Shown here one piece after another: positions 56,420 to 64,000 of a stretch of DNA of 64,000 nucleotides (position 1 is the stretch's first letter; every line of letters begins with the position of its first letter). Both the position numbers and the translations under genes were made by a program. The notes under the pieces were generated by a model. It saw nothing but the letters and a program-made list of their open reading frames with translations. It was not told the DNA's origin and made no database searches. Origin of the DNA: Choanephora cucurbitarum (taxonomy: Eukaryota > Mucoromycota > Mucoromycetes > Mucorales > Choanephoraceae); the NCBI GenBank assembly GCA_025331435.1, contig JAIWNI010000135.1, forward strand, positions 1 through 64,000, given 5' to 3'.

Positions 56420-58171
56420 GTGACAGGTATCAATGGCGACCACTCAGTGGAGGTTTACTACACTCAATTCAAGCTTGATTATAAAAAGGGTGAAGAAAAA
56501 GAACAGCCGGTAGTTTTAGTCCAACGCACTGTACATTGGGACACTGAGGTTATACCAGATCCACTCCGGACCTACCTAGAAGAAGCATTAACCAGTGACC
56601 AGAACGAAGGCGATGTAACTGCTGTAAAAACCGGTGAAGAAAAATTTGAGGAGAAGCTTCAAGAACTACCATCGGCGATAGCTATCTTACTGCGTGAAAG
56701 AAAAAATCAGTTCTCAGAATTTTGTGGTCTAGGTTGTATCAAGGACTGTGAACATAAAATCATACTGAAGCCCAACGTCGTGTCAGTAAGAAGTCGGCCA
56801 TACAAACTCAGTTGGGAAGAAGATGAGTATCTGCGAAGTGATTTGGAAAACTTGCTCAAAATCAGAGTGATCAGAGAACCCCGAGGTGACTGGTGTAGTC
56901 CTCTCTTTTTTATTAAAAAAAAGGGAAACGCAGGATTACGTATGGTGTATGATTTGAGACAATTGAACCAGCGAACCGTTCGAGAAGACTTCCCTATTCC
57001 CAGAATTCAAGACTTATTAGATGGTTTATATAGTGCTAAGTACTTCACTATTGTATACGCTTGCTCAGGATTCACACAGACCAAGATGGCGGAGGAGTCC
57101 ATTCCTTATACCGGTGTTATCACCAAGTATGGGTGTTTTGAAATGCGTAGAATGCCATTTGGTGTAGCTGGTGGGCCTCATACTTATCAAAGACAAATGA
57201 TGAAGATGCCAGGGAAGTACTTGGGCTTATGTTTCCCGATATTTATACAGTAGTCGCTCGATTTAAGAGTGTTTGATTTAAGAGTATGCTCAATATAAGA
57301 GTGCAATCCTTCAACTTGAAAATCGCTTCAAGCACTAAAACACCATTCGATTTAAGAGTATGCTCAATATAAGAGTGTATTTCTCAAGAATATGCACACT
57401 CTTAAATAAAGCGACTACTGTAGACGATGTATGCGTATTCAGCAAGACACTAGAATAGCATATTGAACATCTGAAATATTATTGGACATATGTCAAGAAT
57501 ATAATCTAAAGTTGAAGTTCGCTAAGTGTGAATTAGCTAAGCCTTCTATTGTGTATGTAGGCCCTCAGATCGACACCAAAGGCGTAAGACCTACCAAACA
57601 AAACGTGCAGAAACTGTTAGATATGCCAATACCAAGGGATACAGCTGGGGTGAAATGGTTCTTGGCTACTGCCAAGTTCTATCGTAGAGCGTTGCATAAT
57701 GTGGCTTCCGTAGGTTTATCGTTGACCAAGCTTCTTAAGAAGGGTGTGCAATTCGAATGGAATGACGCTCAGCAAGAAGCATTTGACATTATTAAGAAGA
57801 TGTTGACTGAAGCACCGCTATTAGCATATCCAGATCGGAGTCAAGTGCAAATACTTACTACGGATGCATCATCTAAAGGTATAGGTGCTATTTTGTCTCA
57901 AAGCCTTGATGAATTCTTGGAGGGTGAAACAGTTATCGCCTATGCGTCAAGAACTTTAAGGGGTGCTGAAACCCGGTATTCTGGAACCCACTTAGAAGCA
58001 TTCGCCTTGATTTGGGGCGTCAACTATTTTCGAGAGTACCTATCTGGAAGAAAATGGATTGCTAATGTAGATCATTCAGCCTTAACCTTTATCTTCAAGA
58101 ATCCAAATCCTTCACCGAAGATCAACCGTTGGGCCGCTGCACGGATGGGTTACGATTTTGAATTAGGATAA
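56420..58171 (+). pseudogene. Ty3-type reverse transcriptase and RNase H, split by a MITE
   Basis: The first part, 56,420-57,247, has HKIILKPN, RVIREPRGDWCSPLFFIKKK, GLRMVYDLRQLNQ and RRMPFGVAGGPHTYQ, then breaks at the active-site F-I-D-D, where a MITE is inserted (57,248-57,420). After it come DDVCVFSKTL, a TAG at 57,456, a frameshift, and 57,482-58,171 with LKFAKCEL, YVGPQIDTKG and the RNase H parts ILTTDASSKGIGAILSQ and GTHLEAFALIWGV. It is inactive. Confidence 0.88.
57248..57420. mobile_element. 173 bp MITE with 25 bp terminal inverted repeats, TA target duplication
   Basis: The left end CAGTAGTCGCTCGATTTAAG is mirrored by the right end (CTTAAATAAAGCGACTACTG), with two mismatches in the first twenty bases. 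TA flanks both sides (57,246-57,247 and 57,421-57,422). Two internal direct copies of a motif of about 31 bp containing TTAAGAGTATGCTCAATATA occur (about 57,274-57,303 and 57,347-57,377). TA duplication and CAGT termini are hallmarks of the mariner/pogo superfamily. It carries no gene, so a related transposase elsewhere must have moved it. Confidence 0.92.
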
Positions 58172-58677
58172 TGCAAAGGAGAGACTAATCCGGCAGATAG
58201 TCCTAGCCGCTTGGCTTGATTCCTGACCCAAAAAAAAACCACAACAACAAAAAAAGGAGAAAATTGACAAAACCAAAAAAAAAGATAACACATTCCAAAG
58301 ATCAAAAAGAACTTTATATTAATATATATGTCTTATTCAACACTTTATTCATCCCTTTTGCTCTTATCATATTATCTTCCGTACTTAGAATAAACATCAA
58401 CTTACTCGCAAATCATGGATTATGCAACATACATTGCTCTATTCAATTACATCACTAAAAGAACAGATCCAATCGATTTTACAGAAACCATAAAATCAAG
58501 TCTCAGAAAGAAGTCTAAGAAGTTTATCGCGGAACGAGGGAGATTGTACGAAAGAGCGCTTGGTGAAGATGGTTGAGAATATCCAGGTAGAGAACTCTTA
58601 CATGAAGAAATATTGATCAAGCTGTCACCAAGGTACACTCGGAAGGTTATTTTGGTATCAACAATACATGGAAAAAG
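58172..58677. other. degraded RNase H to integrase linker
   Basis: Between RNase H and integrase the reading frame is lost; a poly-A/AAAC-rich patch (58,228-58,290) looks like later insertion or slippage. Readable scraps such as KKVHLKYVGKKIYERV begin the integrase. Confidence 0.5.
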
Positions 58678-59708
58678 GTGCATCTGAAATATGTTGGCAA
58701 GAAGATCTATGAAAGGGTGATAGATAGTGTCAAGACTTGTATCATCTGTCAAGCAAGACAAAGAATACCCCACCTGAAGACTACTCCCGGATTCTTTATA
58801 CCAACTCCTTCAAAACTATTTTACTTAGTAGGAACTGACTGCGTAGGACCACTTGAAGTCACTCCTGATGGAAACAAATACATTATGGTGGCTAGTTGTT
58901 ACCTTACCCGTTGGCCAGTAGCTGCCGCTGTTCCTGATATCACCGCTGAAACAACCGTGAGATTTCTCATGGATCATATCGTGTCTTTATATGGTGTCCC
59001 TACCTTCTTATTGACCGACAGAGGAAGTAATTATATGGCTGAGTATATCCAAGTGTTGTTGAAAAAGATCGAATGCAATCACAGAAAGACCACTAGTCGA
59101 AGGCCAAATTCGAATGGGCATGTCGAACGATTGAATCAAACTCTAATACAAACTATAGCAAAGTTAAGAAGAGAAGAACGAAATAAACCTTGGGATTATT
59201 ATCTTACCGCAGCTCGGATGTGTATCCGTACCATGAACAATGAAGCTACAGGAATTAATCCAGTATGTTGCTCTATAGTTACGAAATGCGCACTCCATCC
59301 ACCTGGATACCACCAAGGTATGATTACGTGTTGGGAGAAATACAAGATGAGCTAGCCAGAAGAGTCAAAGAAATAGAGACCTGGGTGGATCAAACAAGAA
59401 GAGAAGCTAAAGAAAAAGCAGAAGAAAAGAAGAAGATAAGAAAGCTCGTATACGATCGTACGGTGGTGCCAAGAGAGCCGTTCAAAATAAATGACAAGGT
59501 GCTCATGAAAGACCATTACCCCAAAGACAAGTTTGCCGATCATTATATTGGACCACTCACGGTGATCAAGCACAACGCGCCCACAAATATGTATCATCTA
59601 GTCGGCCCTAACTATCGAAGAATTGAACATGCTGTCCACGTTGATATTTTGTTGCCATTCCATGAAAGCAAACGCATGATTCCGGATGTTATGGTGAACC
59701 AGTTTTAA
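58678..59708 (+). pseudogene. Ty3-type integrase
   Basis: The zinc-binding end (CIICQARQRIPHLKTTPG) and the DDE core are visible: GTDCVGPLEV (first Asp), LLTDRGSNYMAEY (second Asp) and NSNGHVERLNQTL (Glu). A frameshift near 59,270 moves to a frame that ends PFKINDKVLMKDHYPKDKF, YIGPLTVIKHNAPTNMYHL and DILLPFHESKRM, the usual integrase C-terminal SH3-like part. Otherwise well preserved. Confidence 0.85.
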
Positions 59709-61482
59709 AGTTGGTTAGACAAGCAGAGATATGAATGACAAAAAGGTACTTTCCTTAGCCTGCAGTGGATGGTATAAAATAAAGTATAGGTGTGATATCG
59801 GCTAAGTAAAGTAAACCTTTGTCCGGCAAAATCCCTGTACATGTGCGATCCGAATCTGCTGATGACGTTGACAATTCTTAGTAAGAAGACTCTTTTTGGA
59901 CCCTTATAGACCCTTTTGCCAAATCAGTTTTTTATTCTAAGAATGTCTATCTTAAGCTTTGTTTACATACCTTTCGCTCTTGGTCTCCTTTGTTTTCCGT
60001 TTCCCTTGTTGTTGATTTGCTTTGCATAGTTGGCAACAACTTATTTTGTTTATCTCTTCCATTTGACATCAATTCCTTTAAAACTTATTTATATTTGTTA
60101 TCATTTTTATTTTGATCCAATTCCTTAGAAAAGTTTAGTTCAGAATACCATATTTTAGGAGAAGCATAATTTAGAAATAGTATAAATATCAAAGATATTG
60201 TTGAAATAAAAAGGGGAGGATTTGATCATCAAAGAAAGGTTACGTCGAGTTTGAAAGAGTTGATTCTAGTTGGAAAGAATTGACTTCAAATTGCAAGTTA
60301 CAAGAAAGACCCGAATCCATTAGAAGGTATGACTATACGTGGAAGAGAAGGTTTGACAGAAGTGGTTAACACTGTCCTTTTCTTTTCCTTATGTTTAGGC
60401 ATTGTTATATACTTTTGTCAAATCCTTTATCCACTCAACTCCGCGCACCTTTATCAAACCGATAGAAACCCTCAAAAGCCTATCCTTGACTTTTCAAAAT
60501 GTCAGGCTCGTTCAAGTTGATAGTGTAGAAAAAGACGAGAAGAAAGAAGACCAAGATCAAGAAGAACAGAAGCAGCCTGGAGTAGACATGTCTGAAGTAC
60601 CATTGGAAGTAGAAGTATGACTTAGAAAAGAAACCAAACGAAAAAGAAAATTCAAACCCATTACGTCAAACAAAAGATGAAAAGGCCATTCCTGATTTGG
60701 CTATGCTCTTTAGAAATACACTTCTTTAGATCAATTATTATATCATAGCTTATATCCTTTATAACTTGTACATATTTAGTATAGAACATATCGGTTATCC
60801 TTAGTATAAATATCCCAATCTGATTTATGAATAAAACATTATCATCGTTTTACTATTCAAATTCTACTGTATTCTTAAGCTAGATTAACCACTGAGAGTT
60901 AAATCTACATACTGAAGACTATTGGCAAGACTGACAAAAATGTCGTAGAAAATAGCGATTTAGCACACAGACAACCACTTGAAGTCGAGTACAACCTTCC
61001 TCTTAGGTATAATCCAAATAAGAGAAGGTTTAAACCACGACTGTTGAACAAGAAGAGAAAGAAGACCCGACTCAACCTAATCAGTACGAGACTATTGCTT
61101 TTTAGAAAAGCCAGACACTCATTCGATTCGCTAAGAACCAACACTCAATCATCTTCGAGTATATAATTGCTCCCTTCTTTATTTACAATAGTATAGATAT
61201 TTAGCGTATAATAGAATAGTATAAATACCTGTGTTGTTGATGATTATAAATTCTTTATCAAAGACTTATAATCCCAAAACACAGGTAAACTACAAGAGAA
61301 ATAAAATAACGATCAAAGGCTTCTAATTCCAAAACACAGTCTACGTCACATCCTTCTAGATCTATTTCCAGTGATCCTATTGGCTCAAATACCTTCTAAA
61401 GTCACGTGACTTACTGTAAACATCCTCGAGAAAAAAATTTATCTATATTTGGTGTATTTTTATCTGTTTAATGTGAAGAAAA
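59709..61482. other. inter-element region with diverged duplication and probable LTR material
   Basis: No intact gene. Two diverged direct copies, about 60,560-60,870 and 60,920-61,260, each encode a PLEVE...KRKFKP-like peptide and end in TATAAATA-bearing AT-rich DNA. This looks like the 3' tail of one element and the 5' LTR and leader of the next. A GTCACGTGAC palindrome lies at about 61,393-61,402. Confidence 0.5.
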
Positions 61483-62346
61483 ATGTCTGAAAATAACTCA
61501 ACTGGAACTGTTGATAACTCCGCCCTTTTGGCCCCAATGCAAGAATTTACTAAGGCAATAAACCTTAACAATGGAAATCGCCCACCTCGTACTACTGAAC
61601 CACCTACCTGTGATGGTAGTCGCGATGCTATGGTTATCGACTCCTGGGTTCGTACGTTTGAACGTTACACTGATTTTCAAGGCTGGAACTCTGTTCAAAA
61701 GAAACGATATGCTGTCACCTTACTTCGTGGTCGTGCTGATACGTGGTATCGAACTCTTGAATCCAGCGAAAATGAACCAGAAGGTTGGTTGATTTTCAAG
61801 CGTGAATTGATTGACTTTTCCCGTCCTGACGATTCAGTCAGACTTGCTCGTGATAGGTTGGCTGCTTTCTGACAAGTCGGTCCTCTGAACACTTATGTGA
61901 ACGGATTTATGGACGTCATCGCTGCAATCCCTGGAATTACCAAAAATGAGTCATGCGACAAGTTCATGCGTGGCCTATCCAACCGTGACACCCGTTCTCA
62001 AGTGCGACAAGCTCAAGCAGTGACCCTACGTGAAGCCATTCGTGTTGCTATTGCGCATGATAGTGCTATTCGTGAGTACCCTACTTTCTATCGTCGCAAT
62101 ATACCTAAATTTGACAACCATCGCTCCTCAGTCCCCATAGGCCCTCACGCTGGTGAAGCAATGGATTTGACCATGGTATCTTCCTCTTCCCGTGATAACA
62201 TTCGTTGCCATTACTGTGGCAAATCAGGCCATATCCGCCGCCACTGCAAGTCGCGCAGTGAAGGCATCCGCAAGTTGGAACAAGATCGTTTCCGCAAGCT
62301 GAATAAAAACAATAACGCTGGTTCGAAGGATTTTCTCTCAACCTAG
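61483..62346 (+). pseudogene. Ty3-type gag with one TGA stop
   Basis: The frame begins with ATG at 61,483 (MSENNSTGTV). It has the capsid-like retrotransposon gag text (DSWVRTFERYTDFQGW, RGRADTWYRTLE), and breaks at TGA 61,870-61,872. It continues in the same frame to a CCHC knuckle CHYCGKSGHIRRHC (about 62,209-62,250). The frame shifts or stops at 62,344. Confidence 0.82.
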
Positions 62347-62516
62347 TTGAAGAACAGGAAGTTCAGCTGGGTGAAGATTCCGAAAATCTTCCTGATGTAG
62401 ATGACCCCATAAACACTACTTGTTGCTCTTGCTCTGACGAAACAAAAAATAAAGTTGATTATTCTACCTCGTATTCATTTGATGTTGCTATTATTGACTC
62501 TGACAATGACTGTGCT

Positions 62517-63251
62517 GTGACCTATGATAAAACGGCCGAACTGGTTGAAGCTACTATTGATGTTGTCACTGAATTGGTACCAATCATATATCCAAGTGAA
62601 AGTCTGAAAGAAGAATTCCAGTACTTGTCTGAATTGAACGTTATTGCAAAAAAGTTACCTCTGTACAATGCACTAATTGGCGATACAAACTTAGAAATAC
62701 TCATAGATAGCGGTGCGAGTGAGAATTGAGTCTCTCCAAATATTGCTAGACATGCTATCACGTCTGTTCCAATATATGATAGACAAGTCGAAAAGGCTGG
62801 GGGTGTAACTACTGAAATCAAGGAAAGAGTCGAAGTGTTATTAGATTTGCATGGTTTCAAAACCAAGGTTAAAGCTTATGTATTTCCCACCAAATTCGAC
62901 GTTATTCTAGGAAGAACATGGCTGAAAGCAGTTGAACCACGCCCGGATTGGTCTACAGATACTTGGATTATCCAAAGCAAGGTCAAAAAAAGCAAAGTAA
63001 AACTAGTTTCGAAGAATAACTATCGCGGTCAACAAACCACACGCCCTCAGCTCAACTACTTAATTTCAGAGAAACAAGCTGAAAAGAGTATTCGCAGAGG
63101 TGCTGATAGTTGTCTATTGTATTTGGCATCGGCAGAACTGAATGACAAGCATCCAGCTACGACTAAAGAAAAATATTGGGATAAACTCGTAAAAGAATTT
63201 TCTACAATTTTCCAAAAGAATTACCTGGCCTACCTCCCAAACGTGAAGTGA
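62517..63251 (+). pseudogene. Ty3-type protease region
   Basis: The retropepsin motif LIDSGASEN sits at about 62,700-62,727 and is followed at once by an in-frame TGA. The domain continues after it with VFPTKFDVILGRTWLKA. A frameshift near 63,225 leads to PPKREVTHIIDPGDAKPIS in another frame, the usual link into the RT, with a TAA at 63,332-63,334. Confidence 0.75.
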
Positions 63252-63387
63252 CTCACATCATTGACCCGGGTGATGCTAAACCTATCAGCTGCCCACCATT
63301 CAAAATGAGTCCTGCTGACTTGGATGAGCTTTAAAAGCAGATCAAGGTATTGTTACAATTGGGATTGATCCGTCCTAGTGCTTCGCT

Positions 63388-64000
63388 TTGGGGGGCTCCT
63401 GTCCTTTTTGTCAAGAAGAAAACGGTGAAATGCGTATGTGCATTGATTATCGGGCTCTGAATAGTGTCACTGTTAGGAACAATCATCCATTACCAAGAAT
63501 AGATGAATGTCTAGATCGGTTACAAGGTGCCACTTACTTTACCGGCCTCGATCTCAAATCAGGTTATCACCAAGTACGTATCAAGCCAGAAGACGTATCG
63601 AAAACTGCATTCAACTTCAGATACGGACAGTTTGAGTTCTTGGTTTTACCTTTCGGTCTCACCCACGCACCTCCCACCTTTCAAAGCTTAATGAACAAGA
63701 TCTTGGGCAACTACCTAGACAAGTTTGCACTAGTCTATTTAGACGATATCTTGATTTTTAGCAAATCCATGGAAGAGCATAAGGAACATGTACGCCTAAT
63801 TCTGGAGCGATTGAAAGAAGCTGAGCTAATTGCAAATCTCAAGAAATATAAATTTGGTAAACGGGAGTTGACCTTCGTTGGATTTGACATCACTGTCCAA
63901 GAAATTTTGCCTAGTCGTACAAAGGTGAATGTCCTTAATTCATGACCTACATTGACAAATGTGCAAGAAGTTAAATCGTTCACCGGATTAGCGCAACGCT
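63388..64000 (+). pseudogene. Ty3-type reverse transcriptase, cut by window edge
   Basis: Motifs MRMCIDYRALNSVTV, LDLKSGYHQVRI, FLVLPFGLTHAPPTFQSLM and the catalytic YLDDILIFS are intact over 185 codons to 63,945, where a stop occurs. After it, VQEVKSFTGLAQR in another frame resembles the RT connection. Domain order and YLDD place it in the Ty3 class. Confidence 0.85.

Larger units (their letters stand above)
54536..59708 (+). mobile_element. decayed Ty3-type LTR retrotransposon, copy 1
   Basis: Gag knuckle, protease, RT, RNase H, integrase and a C-terminal integrase extension occur in the order gag-PR-RT-RH-IN, which is diagnostic for the Ty3/gypsy class rather than Ty1/copia. Multiple stops and shifts are present, and a MITE splits the RT. 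The 5' part of gag and the 5' LTR were not found. 3' LTR material may lie in 59,709-60,900. Confidence 0.88.
61483..64000 (+). mobile_element. Ty3-type LTR retrotransposon, copy 2, truncated by window end
   Basis: Gag, protease and RT follow one another on the plus strand and run off the window. Divergence from copy 1 is large, so it is a different family. A few stops and shifts are present, but long stretches are intact. The 5' LTR was not delimited; promoter-like TATAAATA lies near 61,220. Confidence 0.88.

Noticed and set aside
36822..63334. RIP-like C-to-T mutation explaining stops in the transposons
   Set aside because: Only a handful of stops (36,822; 44,992; 57,456; 61,870; 63,332) could be judged, and the ancestral codon is unknown for several. 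An alignment of many copies would be needed.
1..64000. CRISPR array, bacterial operons or riboswitches
   Set aside because: The DNA is eukaryotic; no regularly spaced short repeats with unique spacers were seen, and the segment at 32,940-33,045 lacks the conserved TPP-riboswitch core.

Overview
The window looks like nuclear DNA of a fungus of the Mucoromycota, most likely Mucorales. Evidence: AT-rich intergenic DNA; genes with many 47-90 nt introns (GTAAG-type donors, TAG or CAG acceptors, with a CTAAT- or TTAAC-like branch site visible in several); a fungal set of proteins (ERT1/AcuK gluconeogenesis regulator, SSK1 response regulator, SCO1, HIS1, RACK1); and Crypton, LINE, Helitron and Ty3-type transposons. 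The assignment is inferred from gene content and splicing style, not from a database match. Gene models were assembled by hand; unless noted, exon phases join without a stop or frame break.

Positions 1-33,450 are gene-dense single-copy DNA. In order: an unknown Ser/Pro-rich protein (973-2367, +); SCO1 copper chaperone (2472-3581, -) divergent from SUMO (3757-4178, +); an MTH1-type Nudix hydrolase (4605-5434, +); SSK1-type response regulator with a degenerate membrane histidine-kinase front half (6753-11116, +); an unknown coiled-coil protein (11566-12720, +); a RING-H2 ubiquitin ligase (14216-15439, +); a repeat-bearing gene-free stretch; a C2H2 zinc-finger protein (18204-19305, -); a CUE/CCCH/Smr protein like the no-go-decay nuclease Cue2 (19894-21693, -); a small unknown ORF (21879-22082, -); a secreted double-psi beta-barrel protein with a Lys/Thr/Gln/His repeat tail (23076-24242, +); ERT1 (24409-25968, -) divergent from RACK1 (26549-27923, +); HIS1 (28041-28983, -); DCN1 (30067-31182, -); a mitochondrial carrier (31477-32358, -); and the molybdopterin synthase small subunit (32404-32728, -). 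A compact GC-rich, foldable segment ending in T8 (about 32,940-33,045) may be an unannotated small RNA gene.

Positions 33,450-64,000 are mostly a transposon graveyard. They begin with an intact six-exon gene of unknown family that carries a PD-(D/E)XK nuclease signature (33447-35214, -). It is divergent from a decayed Crypton tyrosine recombinase with a C-terminal GCR1-like domain (about 36,130-38,778, +), and arrays of a TGACATTAATGCA motif lie between them. Next come a LINE on the minus strand (about 39,287-45,112; ORF1 with CCHC knuckles, ORF2 with endonuclease and reverse transcriptase, interrupted by small insertions), a broken Helitron of the endonuclease-carrying type (45,664-51,170), a decayed featureless stretch, a decayed Ty3-type element (54,536-59,708) whose reverse-transcriptase active-site codons are split by a TA-flanked mariner/pogo-like MITE, a diverged duplication that probably contains LTR material (60,560-61,330), and a younger but also broken Ty3-type element that runs off the window end (61,483-64,000).

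The host genes share no operon-like pathway. They are ordinary housekeeping and regulatory genes, several in divergent pairs with short shared promoters. The best candidates for something undescribed are the PD-(D/E)XK gene next to the Crypton, the structured T8-terminated segment, and the pseudo-histidine-kinase/SSK1 fusion.
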